DNA of 64,000 bases, from the NCBI GenBank assembly GCA_018398815.1, contig CM031617.1:1549211-1613210 (forward strand). The letters are read 5' to 3'. The translations under genes and the position numbers were made by a program. The notes beneath the pieces were generated by a model. The model was given only the letters and a program-made list of their open reading frames with translations, searched no databases and was not told the origin of the DNA. Source of the stretch: Conus ventricosus. Its lineage: Eukaryota; Mollusca; Gastropoda; Neogastropoda; Conidae. This document shows positions 22,311 through 34,309 of this stretch, piece after piece (position 1 is the stretch's first letter; each line of letters starts with the position of its first letter).

Positions 22311-25216
22311 CAAGCCTTTCCGCTACACCCTTTCTCTAGTCTTTCCAGCCTTTCCGCTACACCCTTTCTCTAGTCTTTCCAGCCTTTCCGCTACACCCTT
22401 TCTCTAGTCTTTCCGCTACACCCTTCTCTAGTCTTTCCAGCCTTTCCGCTACACCCTTTTTTCCCAGTCTTTCCACTACACCCTTTTTCTAGTCTTTCCA
22501 GCCTTTCCGTTACACCCTTTTTTTAGTCTTTCCACTCACACCCTTTCTCTAGTCTTTCCAGCCTTTCCGCTACACCCTTTTTCCAGTCTTTCTACTACAA
22601 CCCTTTTTCTAGTCTTTCCAGCCTTTCCGCTACACCCTTTTTCTAGTCTTTCCAGCCTTTCCGCTACACCCTTTTCCAGTCTTTCCACTACACCTTTTTT
22701 TCTAGTCTTTCCAGCCTTTCCGCTACACCCTTTCTCTAGTCTTTCCAGCCTTTCCGCTACACCCTTTTTCCAGTCGTTTCCACTACACCCTTTCTCTATC
22801 TTTCCAGCCTTTCCGCTACACAACCTTTTTCCAGTCTTTCCACTCAACCCTTTCTCTAGTCTTTCCAGCTTTTCCGCTACACCCTTTTTCTAGTCTTTCC
22901 AGCCTTTCCGCTACACCCTTTTTCCAGTCTTTCCACTATACCCTTTTTCTAGTCTTTCCAGCCTTTCCGCTAAAACCCTTTTTCCAGTCTTTCCACTACA
23001 CCCTTTTTCTAGTCTTTCCAGCCTTTCCGCTACACCCTTTTTCCAATCTTTCCACTACACCCTTTCTCTAGTCTTTCCAGCCTCCATTACACCCTTTTTC
23101 TAGTCTTTATAGCCTTTCCGCTACAACCCTTTTTTCCATTCTTTCCACTACACCCTTTTTTCTAGTCTTTCTAGCCTCTCCGCTACACCCTTTTTCCAGT
23201 CTTTCCACTACACCCCTTTTCTAGTCTTTCCAGCCTTTCCGCTAAAACCCTTTCTCTAGTCTTTCCACTAACCCTTTTTCTAGTCTTCCAGCCTTTCCGC
23301 TAAACCCTTTCTCTAGTCTTTCCACTACACCCTTTTTCTAGTCTTTCCAGCCTTTCCGCTACACCCTTTTTCCAATCTTTCCACTACACCCTTTCTCTAG
23401 TCTTTCCAGCCTCTCCGCTACAACCCTTTTTCTAGTCTTTCCAGCCTTTCCGCTACACCTTTTTTCCAGTCTTTCCACTACACCCTTTTTCTAGTCTTTC
23501 CAGCCTTTCTGCTACACCCTTTTCCAGTCTTTCCACTACACCCTTTTTCTAGTCTTTCCAGCCTTTCCGCTAACACCTTTTTTCCAGTCTTTCCACTACA
23601 CCCTTTTCTAGTCTTTCCAGCCTTTCCGCTACAACCCTTTTTCCAGTCTTTCCACTACACCTTTCTCTAGTCTTTCCAGCTTTTCCGCTACACCCTTTTT
23701 CTAGTCTTTCCAGCCTTTCCGCTACACCCTTTTCCAGTCTTTCCATACACCCTTTTTCTAGTCTTTCCAGCCTTTCCGCTACACCCTTTTTCCAGTCTTT
23801 CCACTATACCCTTTTCTAGTCTTTCCAGCCTTTCCGCTACACCCTTTTTCCAGTCTTTCCACTACACCCTTTTTCTAGTCTTTCCAGCCTTCCGCTTCAA
23901 CCCTTTCTCCAATCTTTCCACTACACCCTTTCTCTAGTCTTTCCAGCCTCCATTACACCCTTTTTCTAGTCTTTATAGCCTTTCCGCTACACCCTTTTTC
24001 CAGTCTTTCCACTACACCCTTTTTCTAGTCTTTCCAGCCTCTCCGCTACACCTTTTTCCAGTCTTTCCACTACACCCCTTTTTCTAGTCTTTCCAGCCTC
24101 TCCGCTACACCCTTTTTCCAGTCTTTCCACTACACCCTTTTCTAGTTTTCCAGCCTTTCGCTACACCCTTTCTCTAGTCTTTCCAGCCTTTCCGCTACAC
24201 CCTTTTTCTAGTCTTTCCACTACACCCTTTCTCTAGTCTTTCCAGCCTTTCCGCTACACCCTTTTTCCAATCTTTCCACTACACCCTTTCTCTAGTCTTT
24301 CCACCCTTTTTCCCGCTACACCCTTTTCTAGTCTTTCCAGCCTTTCCGCTACACCTTTTTTCCAGTCTTCCACTACACCCTTTTTCTAGTCTTTTCCAGC
24401 CTTTCCGCTAAAAACCCTTTTTCCAGTCTTTCCACTACACCCTTTTTCTAGTCTTTCAGCCTTTCCGCTACACCCTTTTTCCAGTCTTTCCACTACACCC
24501 TTTTTGTAGTCTTTCCAGCCTCCGTTACACCCTTTTTTCTAGTCTTTATAGCCTTTCCGCTACACCCTTTTTCCAGTCTTTCCACTACAACCCTTTTTCT
24601 AGTCTTTCCAGCCTCTCCGCTACACCCTTTTTCCAGTCTTTCCACTACACCTTTTTCTAGTCTTTCCAGCCTCTCCGCTACACCTTTTTTCCAGTCTTTC
24701 TACTACAACCCTTTTTCTAGTCTTTCCAGACTTTCCGCAAACACCCTTTCTCTAGTCTTTCCAGCCTTTCCGCTACACCCTTTTTCCAGTCTTTCCACTA
24801 CACCCTTTCTCTAGTCTTTCCAGCCTCTTCCGCTACACCCTTTTTCTAGTCTTTATAGCCTTTCCGCTACACCCTTTTTCTAGTCTTTATAGCCTTTCCG
24901 CTACACCCTTTTTTCTAGTCTTTCCACTACACCCTTTTTCCAGTCTTTCCAGCCTCTCCGCTACACTCTTTTCTAGTCTTTATAGCCTTTCCGCTACACC
25001 CTTTTTCTAGTCTTTATAGCCTTTCCGCTACACCCTTTTTCCAGTCTTTCCACTAAAACCCTTTTTCCAGTCTTTTCACTACACCCTTTTTCTAGTCTTC
25101 CAGCCTCTCCGTTACAACCCTTTTTCTAGTCTTTATAGCCTTTCCGCTACACCCTTTTCTAGTCTTTATAGCCTTTCGCTACACCCTTTTTCTAGTCTTT
25201 CCAGCCTTTCCTCTAC
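22311..25216 (-). repeat. Coding-derived minisatellite (about 33-34 bp and 24-25 bp units) inside LINE ORF1
   Basis: Alternating units of CTTTCCAGCCTTTCCGCTAC and CTTTCCACTACACCC type, separated by CCCTTTTTCTAGT or CCAGT, over about 2.9 kb (more than 80 sub-units). On the minus strand they read VAERLERLEKG (11 residues) and VVERLEKG (8 residues), a coiled-coil-like pattern. Just upstream of the array the frame reads EERLERLEKG directly after the PHD-encoding part, so the array was seeded by ORF1 codons. Many units carry an extra base in the T/A run, so the frame is not kept throughout. Some copies contain TTTATAGCC or CTCTCCGC variants, mostly toward the right end. Confidence 0.93.
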
Positions 25217-25241
25217 CTTTTCGAACAGCCGATCAGTCTGT

Positions 25242-25589
25242 CTATTTTTGCTTCCATTCCAGTTTTGTTTTCCCCCTCCCCGCATAGCATTTTCTACAGC
25301 TCCATTCTATCCCTTCTATCTCATTGTTCTTGCTCAGATAGCTGAAATCCCGGTCTGTAAGTGTCGTGCATTCTTTGTGACACCATTGTTTACAATCGTG
25401 ACACTGTATACTTGTTTGCTCTTCTTCTATCCCCACCTCGCACTTCAGGCAAATAAAGAAATTTGCCCTTTCCTCCACTGCACTTCGACTTTCAGGGTTT
25501 TTTTCCCCCTTCTCTTTCTCTTTCTCAGTCCGCCCAGTCAATCCCCTTGTGCTAGTCCTCCCCGCTCCTCCAGAATTTTGTTTTGGCAT
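25242..25589 (-). CDS. LINE ORF1, N-terminal part with PHD finger
   Basis: The frame starts at an ATG (25589-25587, MPKQNSGG). A basic/Glu-rich N-terminus of about 45 residues is followed by a PHD finger with Cys47, Cys50, Cys63, Cys66, His71, Cys74, Cys98 and Cys101 (ICLKCEVG, QCHDCKQWCHKECT, EWSCRKC). This is the full C4HC3 set. It ends at a stop at 25242 caused by a one-base slip in an A-run. The next frame continues into the coiled coil (TDRLFEKVEERLERL). PHD-bearing ORF1 proteins are known in some CR1/L2-type LINEs. Confidence 0.85.
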   Translation of the reverse strand: MPKQNSGGAGRTSTRGLTGRTEKEKEKGEKNPESRSAVEERANFFICLKCEVGIEEEQTSIQCHDCKQWCHKECTTLTDRDFSYLSKNNEIEGIEWSCRKCYAGRGKTKLEWKQK

Positions 25590-25766
25590 AATCTGTTTAA
25601 GATTATTACTTTTTTTTTTGGTTATGATCTGATAATAATTCTGGACAGTTTACCTTACCTGTACACACACAAAAAAACCCTATAGAATCACTTATCTTCA
25701 TCCAATTTGACATAAGAAAGGCGTTGATAAGTGATTGCTCAAACATTTTCGTTGTCCTGAGTGTTG

Positions 25767-25899
25767 TGTATCTTGCCTGATGAAGACCTAAGAGGTCAAA
25801 TCACCTCCTCTTTTGTCTTGTGATTTGTCTATGTTTTGGGCGGAACCTTAAAAATCATTTTCAAATTTGTTTAGATTTCCACCTGCAGTCACCTCACTT
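25767..25899 (+). repeat. Dispersed repeat, copy 2
   Basis: It shares the ordered motifs of the 17395-17752 copy (TGATGAAGACCTAAGAGG, TTTTGTCTTGTGATTTGT, GGCGGA, TTCCACCTGCAGTCACCTCA) but has no internal minisatellite. It lies in the 5' region of the minus-strand LINE. Confidence 0.7.
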
Positions 25900-26021
25900 T
25901 GCAACAAGATGGATTTTTTGTTTTGTTTACTCCTTTGTTTACCAACAAAAACAATTTTTGGTACAGATGTAGGGCCATGGTTTGCAGACAAAGTCATACA
26001 ATTTGTGGGAGATAGCTTTAT

Positions 26022-26909
26022 AATGTACCCAGTTATCAAGTGCTTAAAGATGCACACAGTTATCAAGTGCTTAAAGATGTACCCAGTTATCAGGTGCTTA
26101 AAGATGTACCCAGTTATCAGGTGCTTAAAGATGTACCCAGTTATCAGGTGCTTAAAGATGTACCCAGTTATCAGGTGCTTAAAGATATACCCAGTTATCA
26201 AGTGCTTAAAGATGCACCCATTTTATCAAGTTCTTAAAAATGAAACCCAGTTATCAGGTGCTTAAAGATGCACCCTGTTATCAAGTGCTTAAAGATGTAC
26301 CCTGTTATCAGGTGCTTAAAGATGTACCCAGTTATCAAGTGCTTAAAGATGTATCCAGTTATCGAAGTGCTTAAAGATGCACCAGGTTTATAAAGTTCTT
26401 AAAGATGCACCCAGTTATCAGGTGCTTAAAGATGTACCCCGTTATCAAGTGCTAAAAGATGTACCCAGTTATCAGGTGCTTAAAGACGTACCCAGTTATC
26501 AAGTGCTTAAAGATGCACCCTGTTATCAAGTGCTTAAAGATGTATCCAGTTATCAGGTGCTTAAAGATGTACCCAGTTATCAGGTGCTTAAAGATGTACC
26601 CCGTTATCTGGTGCTTAAAGATGTACCCAGTTATCAGATGCTTAAAGATGTACCCCGTTATCTGGTGCTTAAGATGTACCCCGTTATCAGGTGCTTAAAG
26701 ATGTACCCCCGTTATCTGGTGCTTAAAGATGTACCCAGTTATCAGATGCTTAAAGATGTACCCCGTTATCTGGTGCTTAAAGTTGTACCCAGTATCAGGT
26801 GCTTAAAGATGTACCCAGTTATCTGGTGCTTAAAGATGTACCCAGTTATCTGGTGCTTAAAGATGTACCCAGTTATCTGGTGCTTAAAGATGTACACAGT
26901 TATCAGGTG
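26022..26909. repeat. Minisatellite, 27 bp unit, about 33 copies
   Basis: The unit starts TTATCAGGTGCTTAAAGATG and ends TACCCAG. Variants include CAAGTG for CAGGTG, GCACCC for GTACCC and, in the right half, TATCTGGTG. As 27 is a multiple of three, the frames stay open (YQVLKDVPS), but substitutions look random and there is no supported gene. Confidence 0.96.
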
Positions 26910-27007
26910 AAAATCATCAGTCTGGGTTATTTCAGGCCCATGACGTATGGGAAAGGTTGATTTTGTCCCCGCCCATCCCAGGTGAGATGGCAGATGGAGA
27001 TAATAAA

Positions 27008-30000
27008 CCTCTCAGAACAGTGGGGAGAAGGGGTTTATCTACCACCTCTCACAACAGTGGGGAGAAGGGGTTTATCTACCACCTCTCACAACAGTGGGGA
27101 GAAGGGTTTATCTACCCCCTCACAACAGTGGGAGAAGGGTTTATCTACCACCCTCACAACAGGGGGGAGAAGGGGTTTATCTACCACCTCTCACAACAGT
27201 GGGGAGAAGGGGTTTATCTACCACCTCACAACATGGGGAGAAGGGGTTTATCTACCACCTCTCACAACAGTGGGGAGAAGGGGTTTATCTACCACCTCTC
27301 ACAACAGTGGGGAGAAGGGGTTTATCTACCACCTCTCAGAACAGTGGGGAGAAGGGGGTTTATCTACCACCTCTCACAACAGTGGGGAGAAGGGGTTTAT
27401 CCTCCTCTCAGAACAGTGGGGAGAAGGGGTTTATCTACCACCTCTCAGAACAGTGGGGAAAAGGGGGTTTATCCACCTCTCAGAACAGTGGGAAGAGGGG
27501 CTTATCTACCACCTCTCACAACAGTGGGGAGAAGGGGTTTATCCACCTCTCACAACAGTGGGGAGAAGGGGTTTATCCACCTCTCAGAACAGTGGGGAGA
27601 AGGGGTTTATCTACCACCTCTCACAACAGTGGGGAGAAGGGGTTTATCCACCACCTCTCACAACAGTGGGGAGAAGGGGTTTATCTACCACCTCTCACAA
27701 CAGTGGGGAGAAGGGGTTTATCTACCACCTCTCACAACAGTGGGGAGAAGGGGTTTATCTACCACCTCTCACAACAGTGGGAGAAGGGGTTTATCCACCT
27801 CTCACAACAGTGGGGAGACTAGAAGGGATTTATCTACCACCTCTCACAACAGTGGGGAGAAGGGGTTTATCTACCACCTCTCACAACAGTGGGGAGAAGG
27901 GGTTTATCGACCACCTCTCACAACAGTGGGGAGAAGGGGTTTATCTACCAACTCTCACAACAGTGGGAGAAGGGGTTTATCTACCACCTCTCAGAACAGT
28001 GGGGAGAATGGGTTTATCTACCTCTCACAACAGTGGGGAGAAGGGGTTTATCTACGACCTCCACAACAGTGGGGAGAAGGGGTTTATCTACCACCTCACA
28101 ACAGTGGAGAGAAGGGGTTTATCTACCACCTCTCACAACAGTGGGGAGAAGGGGTTTATCTACCCTCTCACAACAGGGGGGAGAAGGGGTTTATCTACCT
28201 CTCAGAACAGTGGGGAAAAGGGGGTTTATCTACCACCTCTCACAACAGTGGGGAAAAGGGGGTTTTATCTACCACCTCTTAGAACAGTGGGGAGAAGGGG
28301 TTTATCTACCACCTCTCACAACAGTGGGGAGAAGGGGTTTATCTACCACCTCTCACAACAGTGGGGAGAAGGGGTTTATCTACCACCTCCTCTCGCAACA
28401 GTGGGGGAAAGGGGTTTATCTACCACCTCTCACAACAGTGGGGAGAAGGGTTTATCTACCACCTCTCACAACAGTGGGGAGAAGGGGTTAATCTACCTCT
28501 CACAACAGTGGGGAAGAAGGGGTTTATCTACCACCTCTCACAACAGTGGGGAGAAGGGGTTTATCTACCACCTCTCACAACAGTGGGGAGAAGGGGTTTA
28601 TCCACCACCTCTCACAACAGTGGGGAGAAGGGGTTTATCCACCACCTCTCACAACAGTGGGGAGAAGGGGTTTATCTACCACCTCTCACAACAGTGGGGA
28701 GAAGGGGTTTATCTACCTCTCACAACATTGGGGAGAAGGGGTTTATCTACCACCTCTCACAACAGTGAGGAGAAGGGGTTTATCTACCACCTCTCACAAC
28801 AGTGGGGAGAAGGGGTTTATCTACCACTTCTCAGAACAGTGGGGAGAAGGGTTTATCTACCACTTCTCAGAACAGTGGGGACAAGGGGTTTATCTACCTC
28901 TCACAACAGTGGGAGAAGGGGTTATCTACCACCACTCACAACAGTGGAGAGAAGGGATTTATCCACCTCTCAAAAACAGTGGGGAAAGGGGTTTATCTAC
29001 CACTTCTCAGAACAGTGGGGACAAGGGGTTTATCTACCACCTCTCACAACAGTGGGGAGAAGGGGTTTATCTACCACCTCTCACAACATTGGGGAGAAGG
29101 GGTTTATCTACCACCTCTCACAACATGGGGAGAAGGGGTTTATCTACCACCTCCCACAACAGTGGGGAGAAGGGGTTTATCTACCACCTCTCAAAAACAG
29201 TGGGGAGAAGGGGTTTATCCACCACCTCTCACAACAGTGGGGAGAAGGGGTTTATCTACCACCTCTCACAACAGTGGGGAGAAGGGGGTTATCTACCACC
29301 TCAAAACAGTGGGGAGAATGGGTTTATCTACCACTTCTCAGAACAGTGGGGACAAGGGGTTATCTACCTCTCACAACAGTGGGGAGAAGGGGTTATCTAC
29401 ACCTCTCACAACAGGGGGAGAAGGGATTTATCTACCACCTCTCACAACAGTGGGGAGAAGGGGTTTATCTACCAACCTCTCACAACAGGGGGGAGAAGGG
29501 GTTTATCTACCACCTCTCACAACAGTGGGGAGAAGGGGTTTATCTACCACTCACAACAGTGGGGAGAAGTGGTTTATCTACCACTTCTCAGAACAGTGGG
29601 GAGAAGGGGTTTATCTGCCACCTCTCAACAGTGGGGAGAGGGGTTTATCTACCACCTCACAACAGTGGGGAAGAAGGGGTTTATCTACCACCTCTCACAA
29701 CAGTGGGGAGAAGGGGTTTATCTACCACCTCTCACAACAGTGGGGAGAAGGGTTTATCTACCACCTCACAACAGTGGGGAGGAGGGGTTTATCTACCACC
29801 TCTCACACAGTGGGGAGAAGGGGTTATCTACCACCTCTCACACAGTGGGGAGAAGGGGTTTATCTACCTCTCACAACAGTGGGGAGAAGGGTTTATCTAC
29901 CAGCTCACAACAGTGGGGAGAAGGGGTTTATCCACCACCTCTCAGAACAATGGGGAGAAGGGGTTTATCTGCCACCTCTCACAACAGTGGGGAGAAGGGG

Positions 30001-30705
30001 TTTATCTACCACCTCTCACAACAGTGGGAGAAGGGGTTTATCTACCTCTCAGAACAGTGGGGACAAGGGGTTTATCTACCACCACTCACAACAGTGGGGA
30101 GAAGGGATTTATCCACCACCTCTCACAACAGTGGGGAGAAGGGGTTTATCTACCACCTCTCACAACAGTGGGGAGAAGGGGTTTATCCACCACCTCTCAC
30201 AACAGTGGGGAGAAGGGTTTATCTACCTCTCACAACAGTGGGGACAAGGGGTTTATCTACCACCTCTCACAACAGTGGGGAAAAGGGGGTTTTATCTACC
30301 ACCTCTCACAACAGTGGGGACTAGGGGTTTATCTACCACCTCTCACAACAGTGGGGAGAAGGGGTTTATCTACCACCTCTCACAACAGTGGGGAGAAGGG
30401 GTTTATCTACCACCTCTCACACAGTGGGGAGAAGGGGTTTATCTACCACCTCACAACAGTGGGGGAAGGGGTTTATCTACCACCTCTCACAACAGTGGGG
30501 AGAAGGGTTTATCTACCACCTCTCACAACAGTGGGGAGAAGGGGTTTATCTACCTCTCGAACAGTGGGAGAAGGGGTTTATCTACCACCTCTCACAACAG
30601 TGGGGAGAAGGGGTTTATCTACCACCTCTCAGAACAGTGTGGAGAAGGTGTTTATCTATCTCTCACAACAGTGGGACGAACGGGGTTTATCTACCACCAC
30701 TCCAA
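27008..30705. repeat. Minisatellite, 37 bp unit, about 100 copies
   Basis: Tandem units beginning CTCTCACAACAGTGGGGAGA and ending TTTATCTACCAC over 3.7 kb, with many one-to-several-base length variants. The unit has no stop codon in any + frame, so shifting frames still produce open frames over 1,000 codons long. The right edge runs into the tail of a SINE at about 30705. Confidence 0.97.
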
Positions 30706-30850
30706 CACCTCCAGAACACCACTGCTTTATGAAGGGCGGTGAGAACGCAAGTCTAACTGTTGCGCATATGGGACTGGAACTGACAACCTTGAGAATTTGA
30801 GGTTGGTGCTCCCGGCCCCCTGAGCTGTCTGTGTGTCCAAAGATATGCAC
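30706..30850 (-). mobile_element. tRNA-derived SINE adjoining the 37-bp array
   Basis: The minus strand shows an A-box-like AGCTCAGGGGG (near 30826-30816) and a B-box-like GGTTGTCAGTTCCAGTCCC (30788-30770), then a body containing CACCGCCCTTCATAAAGCAG. The body ends in GGAGTGGTGGTAGATAAAC, which resembles the start of the 37-bp unit. The B box deviates from consensus, so confidence is moderate. Confidence 0.5.
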
Positions 30851-31191
30851 AGTTTTTCCATCCAAAAATGAGTGGAAATGGATTCATGGTGTGTAACCAT
30901 CCAGGTCTTCATGTTATTCATCAACAGCTTCCTCAGTCTGTTATCAGCCCCGGTATAACTGAAGCATCGATTGAAAAATCAATAAATAAAAAGATAAAAG
31001 AAAGAAGAAAAACAAAAAGGAAAATAGAAAGAAAGAGAAGAAATGCACACACACTGTAATTCTGAAATGCACACATACTGTAATTCTCAGCTAACAAGCT
31101 TTAATAGTTACAAGAATTAAACTGAAAAGAAGCACAGCAATCAAACAAGAGCAAGAAAGAGACAGACAGAGAGAAGAAGAAGAAGAAGAAG

Positions 31192-31223
<32 letters not shown>

Positions 31224-31274
31224 GAAGAAGAAGAAGAAGAAGAAGAAGTAGAAGAAAAAGAAGAAGAAAGAAAG

Positions 31275-31305
<31 letters not shown>

Positions 31306-31878
31306 AGAAGAAGAAGAAGAAGCAGAAGAAAAAGAAGAAGAGAAGAAGAAGAAGAAAAAGAAACAAGAAGAAGAAGAAGAAAAAAAAAAGAAGATGAGGA
31401 GGAAGAAGAAAGCTTCAAAAGCCACCACACAAGTTCACAATACAGCTGCCATGCTGCATTTACCGGTGCCTTAGACTAACGACTGCAAAGACATGGGCTC
31501 CATCACCATCCAATGTCCACATGTATCTCTGAGAGCTTGCAGAGGATACAACCACAACCACCACAACAACAGCAAAAACTCTGTAAACTGGGGTACTCTC
31601 ATAGAATAGGGTGCTAACTGGCAAGCACATGTCGCAGAACATGTTTCAGTTCAAAACTTATCCTTGAATGTTCACACTGATCCATCTCTCCATCTTTATT
31701 TAAAAGATCGATCTCATCTTAATGCATTCACAGTTCTTTTTGTGAAGCAGTGAAAAAAAACATATCCTGCACGAATTTTGAAGGGGTACAGAAGCATCAC
31801 TAGTATTTCAATGACCCCACCCAGCTCCTATACAGAACTGCCCTGAATGTGGGCTTCAACAGGAACACTGTGGTTGTG
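30851..31878. other. No gene seen, GAA microsatellite within
   Basis: The unique-looking flanks hold no recognisable domain. The (GAA)n tract is listed separately. CAACCAC repeats near 31550 are short. Confidence 0.55.
31173..31411. repeat. GAA/AGA microsatellite
   Basis: About 240 bp of AAG repeats with a few GTA, AAA and GCA interruptions. The Ser/Leu/Phe-rich frames on the minus strand are artefacts. Confidence 0.97.
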
Positions 31879-33756
31879 CAGTCAGCAATCTTCCATAGGG
31901 CGGGCATGTAACCGACAGACAATCAGAAATCTTCCATAAGGCGGGCATGTAACGACAGAAAAGTCAGCAATCTTCCCTAGGGCGGGCATGTAACCGACAG
32001 TCAGCAATCTTCCATAGGGCAGGCATGTAACTGACAGACAGTCAGCAATCTTCCATAAGGCGGGCATGTAACCGACAGACAGTCAGCAATCTTCCATTGG
32101 GCAGGCATGTAACCGACAGTCAGTCAGCAATCTTCCATAGGGCTGGCATGTAAACCGACAGACAGACAGCAATCTTCCACAGGGCGGGCATGTAACCGAC
32201 AGTCAGTCAGCCAATCTTCCATAAGGCGGGCATGTAACCGACAGACAGTCAGCAATCTTCCATAGAGCAGGCATGTAACCGACAGACAGTCAGCAATCTT
32301 CCATAGGGCGGGCATGTAACCGACAGTCAGCAGTCTTCCATAGGGTGGGCATGTAACCGACAGTCAGTCAGAAATCTTCCATAGGGCGGGCATGTAACCG
32401 ACAGACAGTCAGCAATCTTCCATAGGGCGGGCATGTAACCGACAGACAGTCAGCAATCTTCTATAGGGCGGGCATGTAACCGACAGACAGCAATCTTCTA
32501 TAGGGCGGGCATGTAACCGACAGACAGCAATCTTCTATAGGGCGGGCATGTAACCGACAGACAGTCAGCAATCTTCCATAGGGCGGGCATGTAACCGACA
32601 GACAGTCAGCAATCTTCCATAGGGCGGGCATGTAACCGACAGTCAGTCAGAAATCTTCCATAGGGCGGGCATGTAACCGACAGACAGTCAGCAATCTTCC
32701 ATAGGGCGGGCATGTAACCAACAGACAGACAGCAATCTTCCATAGGGCGGGCATGTAACTGACAGACAGCAATCTTCCATAGGGCGGGCATGTAACCGAC
32801 AGTCAGTCAGAAATCTTCCATAGGGCGGGTATGTAACCGACAGACAGTCAGCAATCTTCCATAGGGCGGGCATGTAACCACAGACAGACAGCAATCTTCC
32901 ATTTGGGCGGGCATGTAACTGACAGACAGCAATCTTCCATAGGGCGGCATGGTAACCGACAGACAGTCAGCAATCTTCCATAGGGCAGGCATGTAACCCA
33001 CAGACAGCAATCTTCTATAGGCGGGCATGTAACCGACAGACAGCAATCTTCTATAGGGCAGGCATGTAACTGACAGACAGTCAGCAATCTTCCATAGGGC
33101 AGGCATGTAACCGACAGTCAGCAATCTTCTATAGGGCGGGCATGTAACCGACAGACAGCAATCTTCCCTAGGGCAGGCATGTAACGACAGTCAGCAATCT
33201 TCCATAGAGCGGGCATGTAACCGACAGACAGCAATCTTCTATAGGGCAGGCATGTAACCGACAGTCAGCAATCTTTTATAGGGTGGGCATGTAACCGACA
33301 GACAGTCAGCAATCTTCTATAGGGCGGGCATGTAACCGACAGACAGTCAGCAATCTTCTATAGGGCGGGCATGTAACCGACAGACAGTCAGCAATCTTCT
33401 ATAGGGCGGGCATGTAACTGACAGACAGTCAGCAATCTTCCATAGGGCGGGCATGTAACCGACAGACAGTCAGCAATCTTCTATAGGGCGGGCATGTAAC
33501 CGACAGACAGTCAGCAATCTTCCATAGGGCGGGCATGTAACCCACGACAGTCAGCAATCTTCCATAGGGCGGGCATGTAACCGACAGACAGTCAGCAATC
33601 TTCTATAGGGCAGGCATGTAACCGACAGACAGTCAGCAATCTTCCATAGGGCGGGCATGTAACCGACAGACAGTCAGCAATCTTCCATAGGGCGGGCATG
33701 TAACCGACAGACAGACAGCAATCTTCCATAGGGTGGGCATGTAACTGACAGACAGA
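31879..33756. repeat. Minisatellite, 41 bp unit (37 bp short form), about 46-48 copies
   Basis: The unit contains GTCAGCAATCTTCCATAGGG and CGGGCATGTAACCGACAGACA. Short forms lack the duplicated GTCA/GACA step. CTTCCA and CTTCTA variants cluster in blocks around 32460-32550 and 33000-33380, indicating local block duplication. Confidence 0.97.
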
Positions 33757-34165
33757 ATCTCTCAATTCCGGGGTCAACACCACAAAGGTCTGTATCTCGT
33801 CTGACCAAAGCTGTAGCAGGGAGAGGATCGAAAATCTCACCTCACTCTCCCACAAACCCCCTTTGTCGGAGTCGTTCATGCAGGTGACTGACCCATTCTG
33901 GGAGAGAGAACTGTCCAGTTGACTGGGTTGTCCTTTCAGGTGACTGATCAATTCTGGGAGAGAGAACTGTCCAGTTGACTGGGTTGACCTTTCAGGTGGC
34001 TGATCAATTCTGGGAGAGAGAACTGTCCAGTTGGCTGGGTTGACCTTTCAGGTGACAAACGTATGCCATCTTTTTGTCTGCTTTTCAGGGAGGTCGATCT
34101 ACTGCCTGCATATAATGACTCACCCACACGAGAAACAAAATGTGTCTGCTTCAAACTTGACAACT
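33757..34165 (-). other. Possible exon on the minus strand, with three 56-bp repeats
   Basis: Between two arrays the minus strand has a complex, non-repetitive frame (GGLWESEVRFSILSLLQLW, then SDEIQTFVVLTPELRDSV) at about 33760-33880. A second frame reads GESLYAGSRSTSLKSRQKDG at about 34060-34120. The 56-bp repeats at 33884-34051 duplicate part of this region. I recognise no family. It may be an exon remnant of a gene invaded by minisatellites. Confidence 0.3.
33884..34051. repeat. Three 56-bp tandem repeats
   Basis: Units start at 33884, 33940 and 33996 (GTGACTGATCAATTCTGGGA or close variants), an exact 56-bp period, each ending CCTTTCAG. Confidence 0.95.
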
Positions 34166-34309
34166 AGACATTATCAGTTGTGAAGAATGATGAACAGGCA
34201 ACCAACCAGTGAAACAGGGAAAAAGACTGAAAGGAGATCTGACCAACAGGAAGTGGTGAATGCCTTCAAAGTGGACATGGGAACTCCAACAAGCAAAAGC
34301 CCAAGATAG

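Larger units (their letters stand above)
19640..25900 (-). mobile_element. CR1/Jockey-type LINE with deleted RT core and expanded ORF1
   Basis: Minus-strand order: 5' region (25590-25900), ORF1 PHD finger, coiled-coil minisatellite, ORF1 C-terminal domain, ORF2 endonuclease, a linker reaching about 20790, a GT microsatellite where the RT palm should be, then the ORF2 C-terminus. Motifs and order match CR1/L2/Daphne-like LINEs. It is inactive: the RT core is missing, frames are broken and poly-A runs interrupt the C-terminus. The precise 3' end near 19640 was not determined. Confidence 0.85.

Noticed and set aside
26982..30800. Open frame of more than 1,200 codons on the + strand
   Set aside because: It is translation of a stop-free 37-bp minisatellite. 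The peptide is the same few words in rotating frames and begins and ends with the array.
31091..31430. Poly-Ser, poly-Leu and poly-Phe frames
   Set aside because: Three frames of one GAA microsatellite.
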